Notes: generated by a model not told the origin, from the letters alone. Shown: positions 32,550-45,295, counted from the stretch's first letter. The stretch: DNA of 64,000 nucleotides from Zhengitettix transpicula (GCA_037074705.1 CM073590.1:41191895-41255894); one strand, 5' to 3'. Numbers and translations: made by a program.

Positions 32550-32725
32550 TGTGGTGGATTAAATACAATGAAAGTAGTTCTCGTTGCAACAACGTCTATT
32601 TATTTTTTACATTCACAGGCTGTATCACACACGTATCTCATTGTCGTCTCGTCTATAACTACTACTCTACAATATTCTTTGCTTTACAATATCTTTGTGC
32701 TACCTAAAGTCTCTGGTCCTCCACA
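32550..32725 (-). repeat. 5' LTR of the BEL/Pao element
   Basis: Begins TGTGGTGGATTAAATAC and ends GGTCCTCCACA on the plus strand, so it keeps TG...CA termini. It is slightly shorter than the left LTR: the block between the CACAGGCTGT and CTCATTGTCG parts lacks a few bases. The divergence between LTRs indicates an old insertion. Confidence 0.9.
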
Positions 32726-33120
32726 ACACCGATGTATTTTCTAAGCAAACGGAAATAAGTATAAATCTAGTTCATGAAAGTTCCTGCGGTAGTAAATTCT
32801 CAACCTGCTGAAAAACTGTTGTCTATATGTTGCAATGCAGCCTACATATATTTCGTTAATTTACTCGGAAACTTTTGTTGTAAAAAGACTCACAAATATT
32901 TCTTTCTTGCAAAGGAAACGATTGTCTACTGCGTTGGCACAAGGATCGTAAAATAGTTCCGCAGTTTTCAAGACTGCCCACGAGCACTGCCTTATAAATA
33001 GCACTCAGAAGTGGAAGATTGGTTTGCATATTAGAGAGCTTCTGCGCTTTGGCTTGCGATATAGCTTTCCGTGTGAACCTTCAACGGAATTAATTGATAA
33101 ATTTTACACTATGAATTCGT
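32726..33120. other. Unassigned AT-rich sequence
   Basis: No recognised feature. The short frame 32774-32956 looks random. Confidence 0.45.
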
Positions 33121-33122
33121 TA

Positions 33123-33212
33123 GTTCAAAAACGGAGAGAGGAAAATGCATCCGCAAAGGAAGCCCTCTCCTTCTCTCCTAAAATGTTCTGCCTGCGAGAG
33201 CTACTCCAATAA
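33123..33212 (-). repeat. 90-bp fragment of the non-LTR 3' region
   Basis: CAAAAACGGAGAGAGGA at 33126 and GCCCTCTCCTTCTC at 33159, then TTCTGCCTGCGAGAG, match 42233-42312 closely in the same orientation. Neither side extends the match. It is a short remnant of the same element. Confidence 0.8.
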
Positions 33213-34780
33213 AATTTCCTTAAATTAATGCCGTTCAAGTGATTTTTCGAACCACGGTTCAGCCACGAGAGGGCCACAAAATTAGTCTTTTAATTAATGA
33301 TAGTGTGAAAACCGACATTTTTCCAGTTTTTTAAAAATAACTCTGAAATTATAAATTTTTGATTATGTTTATCTGGTATTGAATTTGAATAAGATGTGAT
33401 TTTACAATGTAAGTAGAATTTATTTATTTTCCTGCTTCTTATACTGGGCTAAATAAATATCCGAGCAACGATATAAATTTATTAACATTTTTATATTTGC
33501 AATCATTATTTACAGAATATTTATTCTAATGTAAATTTATTGTCAATTCATTAATGGAAGATAAGGATTGGATAAACAAAAATTTAGCTAGTTCTTTACT
33601 TTATTTCAAGTGTTTAATGTTATATGCAAAGAACACGATTTTAAATGTAAACAATTTGATACGATTTTATTTGAATATGGGAGAGTCTCGGATAAATCGA
33701 CGTCTTTGTTTATTAATACACAATTAACATTTTTTACGGATTTTACAATAAAATCACCACAACATACAATTCGTATGCTTGAAATGATCTGTTGATTTCA
33801 TGTTAACAATATAAATGTGACGGCTGAGTATTAAACATGAGACTTGCTCAGTGTATATTGTGGGCTACCAATAAACAGAAGTTTAAGATTAATGTTAGAA
33901 AACATACAATTATAAATTGCTGAAAATATCACGAGATCTGGCAGTAAATAATGAAAATTATGCAATTTATTTTACAGAAATTTAATAAATCATGAAGTCT
34001 CTACCAAACAGTTTGGCAGATTGGCTGCTGCAAGGTCCAGAACCATCAACGACGTTGTCCAGAGGTTAGCCAGATACCATGTGGGCGGGATATGAGCAGT
34101 ATATCCCCATATACAAAACATTTGCCTCTCTCAGGGTAAAAAACTTTAAATAAGCCCTGCCTCTCGACTTATCACTTTTACTACTTTACTATTGCCTAAA
34201 TATTCTCACACCTAATCGCTCTCCAACTCTCTCATCTGCTGAACTCATACTAATTCTCCTGTCAAAATTGACGTTTATTTATGTTACGTACCACGTGGCT
34301 GTTGGATCTAGTACATTCCTGCGGGTTCACGTCCTGCGCCACGCCGACATTAGTGCCGTTGATCTTTGTGTTTTGACAGGTACACCGCCAATACGTTAGA
34401 TTTATTACAATTAAATATAGCAATATATTTTTCCTTTCTGTATAATTGGATATGTTTTGGTCTGTGTCTATTAAATGTAATAGTTTATTGCGTTAAAATG
34501 GAGAAAAAACTGAATCGGTTTGTTTATCGCAAACATCATTAATGATTGTAAGTACTGACATATCAATTTTTCCAATAAAATACCTTGCAGGATGGTTTTG
34601 AAGAAACCTGACACAACTGTGTACTATTTCCGTAGAAGAATAAAAATTTTCCCTTCCCTTATATAATTATCCCAGGAAAGTATTTCATATATCAATATGG
34701 AGTGAAAATATACGAATCTTAAAAGTAGTAAATCTGCATGGCCAAATTTTCGAACTGCCGGGATAGTAACCGGCTCCAAA
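33213..34780. other. AT-rich stretch without recognisable features
   Basis: 1.5 kb with no LTR unit, box pair or long frame. Slightly GC-richer around 34290-34390. Confidence 0.45.
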
Positions 34781-34789
34781 ATCCTATTT

Positions 34790-35130
34790 GAACTGGACTG
34801 AAGCGCTTAGTTGCACTGTCGTAATTGACCTCTTCAGTGCTTGACGTTCTACTTGTCCGTTCGTGTAGCGAGGGTCAATGGTGAGAAGGGTGGATTTAAA
34901 TGTGATGGTCTTTCCGGTGGGCCATATGCGAGCTCACGAGCACAGCATTGAAGCAGTTATCCCCGGCAATTGCGGCGGCGTCTTAAAATAGTGGTCCTAT
35001 AGAGGGCAGCAGCAGCAGCAGCACTGACTTCCCGACAGCACAGTCAGCACAGTGCGTGCAACCATGGCGTAGCGGACACATGTCGGCCTACAGGACATAC
35101 GTGAGTAGCGAACTCCAACAAATTCCCATT
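34790..35130 (+). promoter_or_regulatory. GC- and CpG-richer patch with a possible first exon
   Basis: In AT-rich surroundings this patch includes GGCAATTGCGGCGGCGTC near 34965, a CAG run (GCAGCAGCAGCAGCAGC, 35006-35022) and a short open frame from ATG at 35080 (MSAYRTY) directly followed by GTGAGT at 35101, an excellent splice donor. A two-codon upstream ATG lies at 35063. The arrangement is what a promoter with a short first coding exon might look like. No downstream exon was recognised in the window, so this is inference only. Confidence 0.25.
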
Positions 35131-36790
35131 CCCGAGCGTCGCACCTGGAGACAGTAAATTAACCGAGAACTTACTACATATTTCCGTTATTTGATAACGG
35201 GAAACGTGTTAGACCATGTCTCAGGGTTATGGTAAACCCATCAGTGCGAAGAGTTTCACGAGGATTTGGGTTGCATTTCCGGCCGAATGACAGAATTCGT
35301 CAATTGGAGAACAGGGAAGAAATGGCTTGCACCAACCCACACACCTCATATACGAAAGGAAACCACATTGTTCAGTACAAAACAATTATATCGATTGTAT
35401 TCTGAGATACCTTTATTGACTAGTTCATTGCGAATTAAACTTTATTCAAGTTTCGAAACTTAATTGTCGCACCTGTAAAAATATGACTTAAAGCTTACTA
35501 AGCTTTATTACACTAAACTTGACAAATCCCAAAAGACTTATTAAAAGACCAAATGGAAGTATATCCAAATCTGGATAACATTAATTGCGAAGCTTGTTTT
35601 ACAGCGAGAATCGTTCGTATTTAGTATATTTCGGGTATGAATCGTGCTTTAGTACTTAAAGTATCATTAATAATAAGCTGGTCTGTAACGTCTTGTATTA
35701 TTGAGCTTGTCTTAGGAAGCCGTTCCTCCTTCGCGGGAGTTTTGAGGGTTGTTTACGTTGTCGTTTCCTGTGGGCGTACCCCCTTCGCCATTTCGTTTCC
35801 GTAATAAGTCTGCGTCGTTTATGAGGATAGCCTTGGGACACCTTTATTGACAAGGGGGCACGAAGGCTATATTCGAATGTTTTCCAGAGCAGCCCTTGGA
35901 ATTGTTTTCACTCTAACAGGTAGGTTGGTCAGTATACTGTCGTTCCAATTTTTTAGTTTCTTTACAGGATCAATCAAACAGACATTGTGTTCCGTTTCAA
36001 TAAAATTACACGTTGCAATCACTCTTCACTTCATACTCTTAAGGGAGCACCAGAACGAGGTCGGAATCAGGTGGGTAATTCCAAAGTCAAAGTTTGATTC
36101 TCATTAAAAGCTACGATTCCTTATATCACACCCAGAGTTATCAAATAGTATCCTGTTTCTACGAAATATCCTAAAATATGAATAGGAAAAATTTGCCACT
36201 TCAAATCTTCAATGCTTTACGGAGTATCTTGTGTTTGGCATTGATGTCATCATTAAGTGAAAATAATCGACTTCCACAGTTATATATTTAATAATACTAT
36301 AAATATTCTACACCTATTCCAAACTAATACCTTGTGTGGACTTAGTATGAAGTTTACAAAATGTACGGGTACGGACGTCTACTAGTTAAAAGAGACAGAG
36401 TCTTTGATATTGTAGAAATGCACCAACTTTATCTGAGGGAAAACAGCCGATCATACTATTAGCCGATTGCTTAGCTGAAATATTTTCGGTACCTACAGTA
36501 AAACTACAACTGATTTACCCCCGACTAGAAGCAAAATCATTACTTGATAAAATCCGCAGCCACGGACGATAAATTATAACACTTCATCCGTTTCTCGAAA
36601 TCAGCTGAGAAAAGGGGTCAATTAAATGTGCAAACGGAAAATTTATCATTAAGAAAATATAAACATATTGCATTATAGAAACATGGTAATGATTTTATTC
36701 GTCAACGTTTCGAAATATATGTAGGCAACACTATTATGTATTCAAATTAAATATACAGTCAAATTCTAGAACATAATCTCAATAGAAGGT
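35131..36790. other. Unassigned AT-rich sequence
   Basis: No recognised gene. Two similar phrases, ATACCTTTATTGACTAG near 35408 and ACACCTTTATTGACAAG near 35838, are noted without interpretation. If the exon at 35080-35100 is real, this would be intron. Confidence 0.4.
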
Positions 36791-36794
36791 CAGA

Positions 36795-36885
36795 ACTAAG
36801 GTCAGATGGATAGATCACCACATACCAAGTGGAGGCACTTGGTTCGATTCCCAGTCCGTCGAGATTTTTCCATTCTTATCCTATA
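36795..36885 (+). mobile_element. tRNA-like SINE (family 1)
   Basis: GGTCAGATGGATAGATCACC near 36802 resembles an A box and TTGGTTCGATTCCCAGTCC near 36840 is a strong B box. GTCGAGATTTTTCCATTCTT follows, the family 1 tail also seen at 53157. The tRNA-like part is about 65 bp. The downstream body has diverged. Confidence 0.65.
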
Positions 36886-36889
36886 ATGA

Positions 36890-39800
36890 CACATTAAAAT
36901 GGACACAAATATCTTTTAGACACTTCGATTAAGTTTCTACCAAAATTGTGGTCTTCATCAGATATCTGCTGTTAACAACTGCTGAAGATCTCAAAGTAGT
37001 GTCGTTTTTATTACTTATTAAAAGTTTTTGTCCGTTATATTTAACATACTACACGCATATAACAGATATATAATTGTTTTAACAATTATATATTAACAAA
37101 AAAAAACAGTTACTGCTAAATTTATCATAGCTATTCAAATCATGGCTGAGATGGATTGTCATTTTGACATGTATTAAAACTGGTAAAACTGGCTGAAAAA
37201 TATAATTGAAAGTTTGAAATAACCAAAATAAATATTTACAGTTGTTGCTGAAACTTATTAAGTTAAAGTTGCTGCTCGTGAAACAATGATGTGAACAACT
37301 GAAAAAAGGTACTTTTATTGCAAGCTGCGAGTATCGTTTAACAAAGTGAAGCAAAGAAACAAGACCGCCTATATCAGTATAATCGACTTGTTACATCGCT
37401 TAGTGGGACACTTACAAGAACGAGGCAATGAAGTATAGCGATTGTAATGCCACCACCCTCTCCCAATCACGAACGGAATACGGCAGGCCGAGTAGTGCTC
37501 AATGTTTTGTACGTAACTCGACTTTGTTTTTGCATATGCTTTAATGCATATTTATTCGTTGTATCAATTAAATGCGTAAGTCATAATATACATAATTTTT
37601 ATGCTCTTTAAAATGAAACGTGGACGACGTGTTTGCGATGGGCAGTTTCGATCATACAATTTCTTGTTTCAACAAAATTCTTTAAAAGTATCGGAATTCA
37701 GAATGACGATTAAACCGAATAGGATGAAATTTGGAATGGAACTATATTTGGTCTATTCCTGCGTATAGAAGGAGTCGAATGAAAGTTTTAAAATGTTAAT
37801 TAATGTATAATTAAGGAGAGAAATTGAGACAAATTGACTTCCAACTGCTTAAATATGATAGACTGTGCCCTCTAAATTTCTAAGTGTTATATCGACTAAA
37901 TCATTCAGCAGGTTGGTTCTCATGTTTTTTAAAAAAAATTGTTTGTGTTGGTAGAGTGCGGTGACCAATGTATTTTAAAAGGAATTTTTGGGAAGATAAC
38001 GTATTAAGAACTTAACCTAAAATAAAGAATATAATCTAACAGTAATGCAACAACTTTAAAAATGTGAAATTGCATTACTAATTTACTTTCCTATCCTTAA
38101 CCGTACGTTGAAGTATGAAAATATTTTAAGCAATCTGAAAAATGCTCATAATATGAAAAATTGCCAATAAGAAGTGGACATAATTTCTTTTGTGGACATC
38201 ATATCTTTTGTCTGTATTGGGCTATTTTTCGTATTATTAATTTTCAAAACAGACGTATTTTTCATTTTGAAAAATATTCACTTGAGAAATGATTTCATAG
38301 TCAGTTTGGTGACATTTATCCGAGTACTGTATCAGAAATTAGGCAGTTTAGAAATTGTTTCGACATTTTAATAACCCCCTTCCGTGGTACACTATTACAG
38401 AATCCGTGAATCTCCTATACGATAAGTATTGGGACGTAGACATTCTTCTTATACTGCAACAATTCACGAAAGTTCTAATTAATGAGGAGTCCATGACGTC
38501 GCTCGGCGATGCTGCGGGACACCGGAAGTAGCCAATAGACGCCTACGCAGGCCTGCAATCTAACCAACGCAACGCAATGCCGTTTCTCACGCAACATACG
38601 CATACAACCGTTTTACTAGCGCATTCACACTTGACTTTCACTATGGTGTTTTCCACTCGATATTTTCAGTAATCCCAGGAACCAAATTAGATTAAATTTT
38701 ATTTAAATACCTTATTATTAAGAATGTTTTGTTTATTTTTTATTTATACTTAATGAACGAGTGACATTCATAAAATATAGTTCTTCTCATAATTTTTTTA
38801 TTAACAGTATCAATGTCTCCCGGCTGTATCCGCCATTATTCTGTAAAGCTATAAATTGTACATACATGAATCATTGTAAAATTTATTATACTATTATTTG
38901 TCAACAAAAATTAATTGACATATTTTTACATACCTTCTTGGCCATATGTTACTTATGAGGTGCCACCGAATCAACAAAAATTGTTGACATCAGACTGAAA
39001 AAATTGTAGAAAATAATCTACCTGAAATAAGTATACAGAATAGGATTCATAAATGTAGAAACTAATCTAGACTGAGAAACAACGAATCCGCAAGGGTGAT
39101 TTTATCTTCATAAGACATTTTATGGACGAATAATAAGGAAGATAAAGAAGTATTGATGGAACGTATTTCATAGTGGTTCTATTCTTAATAAATCTGCGTT
39201 GATAGTTCAGGTGTAATTGTCATATGTTCAGTTATTATAAAAAATAAATTTTCCACAATTTAGAAAAAAATTATTACTTGACAAAGCAATTAATACAAAA
39301 ATACTATCGCAATTGAAGAAATTTTAGTTGTTAAATTAATAATTAATGTTTCGTATCCGCTTTTTTAATAATTAATCTACCCATGATGAAGTCGAAAATT
39401 GTGGACGAAACGTAGTTGAAATATATTTCTAATGCTTTTTCAATTATTTTTTTCTGACTTAGGGCCAGTTTGTTTATTGTGATATCAACGTATGTAAAAA
39501 TATTATTATTATTAGAAAACAAAAAATAACATACTAAAATACAACACATGTAGTTCGAAACAGGCAGTAAAAATACCAACTGCAGTCGAGTGACTGCTAT
39601 GAAATATTGTTTAAGTTTTGAAATTGATACAATTACTTACATCGGTAAATCTTTATTTGTAAAACAAGATTTAAACTCGGATCATTTGTAACAAATTCAG
39701 TGATGGTAATTTGTCCATATATGAATGCATGGACGATTTATTGAACAATACAACGTGAGTTTCTCCAGAAAATATGGAACAATGAATGGCTTGGAAGACT

Positions 39801-41800
39801 AGAAGAGATAACTTTAGAACTATGGCCAGAGTTACGAACGTTATGAGACCTATTTTAGAAATAGTACCCTGTCGTGTGCCGCACATATTGCCAGAGGACC
39901 GGATGGCCATTAGACGAAGATTGTTTTGAACTGGAACACAGAACATTATAAGAGACCACGAGGAGGTACATAAAAATCCAACAGAATCGGATTAAGGAAA
40001 CTCTAGAAATACTGACCGGGAAAGAGACTACAGGTATCTAAATGTGTAAACAGAACGAAAGAATTACAAATTTAATGTAACAGACCTATTGAATTTAGAT
40101 AGTAATTTTGTGGTTCAGCTTTAGAATTCTTTTGATATATCACTTACAACATGCACGTTTATATTTCTCACATTTGTTAATTGTTATAACTGACGACGAC
40201 AGGTGATTTACGTTAGGTCGTAAATAACTTCAAAGAGAGTTCCAGTTTTGACAGAGTTACATCCTCTCTTGCCTTCCTTTTCTTTACTGAACACGATGAA
40301 TTATAGTGGGCGGGCAGTTCCGAATGACCCGAGTTCGCGGTCTGAATGTAATTAAGTGTTTAGTACAACGCTATTGTATTACATTACAACTCACTCTATT
40401 AGTGGACACAATTAAGTTGTGCATGGTATTAAATGAACATTAATTTTTTGTCACATCGCAAATGAAAACAAAACCAGTTTTTCTTGGAGGCAAAAACTGT
40501 ATCAAGTGTCCCCTTACCAGCTTAAAAAAATTAAATGAGCGTTAATAAAAATTTAAGTGTAATTATTACTTAAATAAATATACTTTAGTTTATTAACGAC
40601 TAATTAAACTACGAAACTATTTTCGATTTTGTAAAATATCAAATTAAAATGTAGAGATTCAATCTCAGAATGCGAATATTTACGTTACCTCTAATTTATG
40701 GCCAAAGCACTCAATAGATTGCTTTCAAAAAATTAAATAAGCCTGTAAATTAACAACGATAAAGAATTGCGAATTTATTATTCATGACATCATTAATAAT
40801 TCATGTAAATAAAACTGCCCAGTAAGCAACGGGAAACCATTGAACAAACAACTAGAGAAATTTTAAAATTAATATTTGTTTTTACAGTTTGAATGATGAA
40901 AGCTGTTCGTTTTGATATACGAAAGATGCATGAAGCGAGCAATTATTCACATTGTATGCAAGTACCGTGCTTCAATAATTCTGATTCAATTGAAACACAA
41001 ATATTGTTTCCTTTGATTTTTTGAAGAAAAACGTGTGATGAAATTGCTAGAGCTTGATATTAAAATTGAAAGTTCCCCATGTTTTCTTAAATAATATGCG
41101 AGACAATTATATTTCCTCAAACCGGACCAACTAAAAGGCTAGGCTGCAAATCAAATAAAGTAGGCATATGTTTAATGATAATAAAATTAGGTGAGATGGT
41201 TTCATAATATATACTAAATATTTGTTATTTAAAAGGTATTTCAGTATTTTATCAAAATTATTTGGAGACAAAATACATTGAAATTAAATAAAAATATAAA
41301 TACATTTCTATATCCTTCCATAGTTATAGATGATTATTAAATCTGATCGCTGTGTATGTGTCACATGTAAAAGAAGGAAGTTTTGAAACAAGTTTAAATC
41401 ATTTAAATGGTATTTAAATAAATTGCCATGTAACAAAACTTCATCGATAAAAAGACAAAATCGCCGTCCTTCGTTATGTTGACGGTATGTAAACTTTCAA
41501 CTTGAGTTAGCTTTCTGCTCCAGATGTAGATGAGTCCCTTCGCTGTTGGTCTTGATGGGTTTCCCTGATGAATGTTGCCAAATTCAATGGGCGTAGTCCG
41601 ATTCCTTCCCAGAACTACCTGCGGGCCGTAATGATATCCCGATTCCTTCCCGGCCGTTAAGGGGTAAACAACTGGAAACAATCTCTTTTTTCATTGTTGG
41701 TTTATTGATAGTTTAAAGTCTCGTTAACAAAACTGTCCTTGGCGACTGTACATGATTAAAATATAGTGTAATAATTAAACATTTCCACAATCTTAGTGTG
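36890..41800. other. 4.9 kb AT-rich stretch without recognisable genes
   Basis: No frame or repeat of the families seen elsewhere. Local notes: a GC-richer patch at 38470-38610 with CATGACGTCGCTCGG, a patch at 40290-40350 with GTGGGCGGGC, and two CCGATTCCTTCCC motifs at 41598-41655. It may be host intergenic or intronic DNA. The frames at 37079-37354, 39671-39946 and 41403-41681 have no family resemblance. Confidence 0.45.
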
Positions 41801-41814
41801 GATAGTTTTTTTTA

Positions 41815-43015
41815 ATTATTATTATTATTTTTAGAGTAACAGGCCACATAAGAGTAACCCACCTGGTGGCGACTCTCCTTTAATAGCTTAGGAAGGTATT
41901 TGAAAGGGGGGATGCGGAAGGGTAGAAGAAGGTATCCAAGGGTTAACTAGGCCCCCCGGGCTATGGTTTAAGGATCCTACCCGGCAATCGCCTAAAAGGG
42001 ATGGAAGACCATCCCTAGAAAACCTGCATCAGGTAGGTCGGGCATCGGGTACTTATCCCACGCCCTTCCGATGGCGGGAGAAGGGTTTGCTGTGGGGTTT
42101 GCTCCTTGGCCCGACCAGTTGAGGAGGCAGCTAACCGCCTGTTCCAATGGAAACAGATAAAACAACTCTTACCTTATGCCCAACACCTCTCAAAACAGGC
42201 TGAGGTGCCTCGGCTTGTGGGAAACGTGATTCAAAAACGGAGAGAGGAGAAGGCCACGCCAAAGGTAGCCCTCTCCTTCTCACCAGAAAGGTCCTGCCTG
42301 CGAGAGAACAACTCTCACAAGCCATCTAGTGTAGATATTTAAGAACTTTATCGAGTCTTGTGACTCCGAGGACATGCAGAATTCTCTTCTGGTATGAATT
42401 GCGAGAGTTTTTTTTTCCTGTGCCAGTCGTACAGATGGCATTCAAAAAGTAGGTGTTTTATCGTTATTGTAGACCTGCAGAGCGTACATTCAGGCTCAGC
42501 TGAATTAGAAAAAAGAAAATTATGGGTTAATTTGGTGTGTAAGGCGCGAATTCTTGATATTATTCCTTGTTGTCTTCTTGCGATGTTTAGGACGAGAGAT
42601 AAGTCGTAGTAGCTCTCCAGTTCACTGAAGAATATCCCTTCATTCGTTCCAGTTCTGTTGGTAGACCATTTCTTTTTCAAAGATTCCAGGCATCCTTTTT
42701 GGTACATCCAGGAGTACTCGAGATGTTTCGTTGTTGCGGGGCCTCTCTCTTCCATGTTTCCTGCTATACCTAAGTTTGCGGGAATCCACGCTATCTTTAT
42801 TTTGTTGTTGTTTAGTTTGCTCCTTCATATGATTTCTCGGATTAGGTTGATGTTTTCATTCCTGCAGAACTGGGTTTTTAGTGAACATGCGAGGGAGTCG
42901 GTTACAATGAGGGTGTTCTTACTGGGACTTTCCTCACATAAATTGGTTGCCATGAGCAGGGCAAAGGTTTCAGCGATCTGATTCCTTCGCGACCAGATAG
43001 TAGAGTGTAATGAAG
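41815..43015 (-). mobile_element. 5'-truncated RNase H-bearing non-LTR retrotransposon
   Basis: On the minus strand this copy holds an RNase H domain, a terminal zinc finger, and a ~490 bp 3' UTR that ends at an AT-rich, T-rich run on the plus strand (41808-41836), probably the decayed poly(A). The 3' UTR is the same as the poly(A)-tailed copy at 22546-23066. It is truncated at its 5' side near 43015, where the RNase H domain starts abruptly, as usual for incomplete reverse transcription. Confidence 0.82.
42330..43010 (-). pseudogene. RNase H domain and terminal zinc finger of non-LTR ORF2
   Basis: Reading the minus strand: IAETFALLMATNLCEE near 42950 and LIVTDSLA near 42900 (RNase H helix A and an Asp-containing strand), KIAWIPANLGIAGN near 42770 (family WIPAHxGIxGNExAD; the usual His is Asn), a linker, then IISRIRALHTKLTHNFLFSNS near 42530 and ECTLCRSTITIKHLLFEC near 42480, the CxxC-H-C finger. 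Frameshifts occur near 42830, 42750 and 42400. RNase H in ORF2 is known from I, LOA and related clades; R1 and Jockey elements usually lack it. This makes the element distinct from the two longer ones here. Confidence 0.82.
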
Positions 43016-44330
43016 TAAAACGTATTTTCTTCGTGAATGTTTATTTATTTTAAGAATACAATAAAATATAGTACTAATTTTTTGATTTATGACATTTAAG
43101 GAAAATATATTTCCATGTATGCTACCTTAATGTGACGATTATCATTTACAGGCGTGTCAAAAGAAGACAAAATACTTCAAAAGTTCTGCAAAAATTGAAC
43201 AACTCGCGCAAACAAAAATATTAAAATGATGTTAAAAATTTTAAAAAGTCACAAACTTTTATCTTAAATCTTCAAGCTTTCGGATTTCCAAATTTAATCT
43301 ATTTAAAAAATTAAATAACTCAATAGCATTAAAATAAATCACCGTTTCATAATGCAGCTTATGACCAGTTTCAGACATATTTAATTAAAAACTCTAAGAA
43401 GGTACAAATACGTACCAAAACGTCGTTTTTTAATTAATTACTTAAACTGACTGAAACTGGTCATAAATTGTATTGTAAATAAGATAATTCCTATAGTTTA
43501 AATTGCATGCTCTTTAAAAATGGGAAGATTAATAAAAAAATTAATGTTGTTCTTCTGGTGGCTTAATCGTAAAACTATTTAATTTTTATAAGTCAAAATT
43601 TGTATATTTGCTGATAAAGCCACTGACAAAAGAATTCGCCATTAAAAAATTTAAAGTAAAATTTAAATTATTTTTGAGGAATTATAGGTGACTTGAATTC
43701 CTTTATTAACTACAGTATAAACCATTGCTCGTTTCTGGAGTAAAGGATGAATTTATTATTATTTTTTTTTGTGATTCTGGGTGCTAAGGTTGGGAAGGCG
43801 ATCAGGTCTTACCAATACGACGGGAAGGAATCTGGGCTGGCTGAGGTTTCAGGCGGGAAGGAATCGGGCTGTGTTATTGAGATAGTGTCAATAAAACGGG
43901 AAGGAATCGGGTCTCACCCAATTCAATCAGCTTACTCCCGGCGGTTGGATCCAGACTCGTCGCTCTCTCCTGCGTCTTCTTCCTGAATTTTCAATACTTT
44001 TTCTACTCTGACTATCAGTATCTATTTACGTTTCAGGTTTCATCAGAATCGTCTGTTAAGTGATTACTTTTTAATATTTTCTCTGTGTCTCATTACATAA
44101 TTATTTTCTTGATCACAAGCCGTTACCCTACTTTACACAATCATTCTATTCCACAGTTACTACATAATTGTACGATTTTTCAAGTCTAAACTTGATTCCA
44201 ACAGTCCTTAAATTCAGAAATACCTGGTGTTTGACCGTTCTGGACTAACCTAATTACATATCGAGAAAATAGTTAGCTCACCTTAGGCACCTAGACTAAT
44301 TATTATATCGCACTGTGAGCTCCCTAGCAC
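43016..44330. other. AT-rich stretch with a repeated GGGAAGGAATC motif
   Basis: Mostly AT-rich. At 43793-43912 GGGAAGG(AATCGG)-like motifs recur four times (near 43793, 43831, 43857, 43899), giving an open frame 43747-43986 that I do not regard as a gene. The same motif occurs reversed at 41598-41655. Confidence 0.5.
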
Positions 44331-44333
44331 AGT

Positions 44334-44841
44334 CAAATTAGACATATAAAGGCCAATCGAGAGAAAAAATCCCGGAGTTTTGAAAATTGGCTTAGTTGGT
44401 ACGTTAGTTTAAAGAAAATAAAGAGTCCTGTTAGTGGGTCATTTAAAGATGACGGTTTTTAGTTTTTTGCTCATAGCTCCGAAACTATCACTCGCAGCGA
44501 AGCTTTATATAAAAGTTGAAGCTGTTAAAATTTCCGAAACTTTTTACGTAAGACAAACTGTTTCGGAGTTGTAGGGTCGAGTAAGTAACAAAAGGTAAAA
44601 AAATCGTGCTTTATTGTTTTATTTATTTTTAAATAGCACATATTATTGTATGCAAATCTCGTAGTGTATCTCTCCTTCGTCTAGTACGGGGCCATTAGTG
44701 CAGGATTACTCTCAGTTCCCACACACTTGTGCAGTGAATCCCAGCTTTGCGACACCCGCAACCTGCTGTACAACTACAAAAAATTACTTTTTGTTAAATT
44801 TTCAAAACTCTGGGATTTTCTCTCTCGATTTGTCTAATTTG
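44334..44841. mobile_element. Terminal-inverted-repeat element (MITE-like), ~508 bp
   Basis: The left end CAAATTAGACATATAAAGG and, further in, CGAGAGAAAAAATCCCGG with AGTTTTGAAAATT is the reverse complement, with a 10-bp length difference, of the right end: AATTTTCAAAACTCTGGG, TTTTCTCTCTCG and TTTGTCTAATTTG. Arms are about 55 and 45 bp. The interior (CATAGCTCCGAAACTATCAC and others) has no transposase and no long frame. No convincing target duplication was found, so the superfamily is undecided. Confidence 0.8.
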
Positions 44842-45290
44842 AATGGGCTATCCTGCCACTTATAACTGATTTTTATCATCTCCCGACCGGCGCTCTTTGA
44901 TCTCAAAATATAATTTAAAATTTTAATGTAGCATATCAACAATTAAAATATTGTGATGATCCAAAGTAATAAGTTTCATATTTCATCATTTTATTTTGTT
45001 TCCAAGCCACACTAAACATTCTGACAAAGATCCATAGATGGGACTGTTACATTGGGACTTGCTATTTACGTTGTTGGATTCCTCCCCGAAGTACAATTCT
45101 AAGCTGAAAATATATGTCCTCTACCTGCAGTATTAGTGCCTTGTGTTAACATTAAACAAGAAGAAGCTAATTAATAGCGTGTTTCACTAGAAATGTTTCC
45201 GCGAAGGCTTGAGGGGAAATTTATTAGAGCTCGAGAATTAGAAGTAGTCGGTGTTTGTAGTTTGTTAGTACAGCTGAGTTGAAGGATAGT
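44842..45290. other. Unassigned AT-rich sequence
   Basis: No recognised feature. Confidence 0.45.
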
Positions 45291-45295
45291 GAGAA

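Larger units (their letters stand above)
28850..32725 (-). mobile_element. BEL/Pao LTR retrotransposon, reverse, lacking reverse transcriptase
   Basis: Two similar ~180 bp LTRs (28850-29038 and 32550-32725) bound an interior that reads on the minus strand as gag, zinc knuckle and protease, and integrase with its C-terminal tail. RT and RNase H, expected between protease and integrase, are absent. The element is 3.9 kb against 6-7 kb for complete BEL/Pao elements. All frames are broken, so it is dead, but the paired LTRs and order of domains are clear. Confidence 0.88.

Noticed and set aside
28850..32725. Intact host gene or a virus with integrase
   Set aside because: Paired LTRs, the BEL domain order and the absence of any envelope-like frame show an ordinary, broken BEL/Pao retrotransposon.
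35006..35022. CAG repeat as a polyglutamine-coding exon
   Set aside because: No open frame extends through the repeat from a start codon; it lies upstream of the only plausible ATG.
43747..43986. 79-codon frame rich in Gly, Lys and Glu
   Set aside because: It arises from the repeated GGGAAGGAATC motif and has no counterpart elsewhere.
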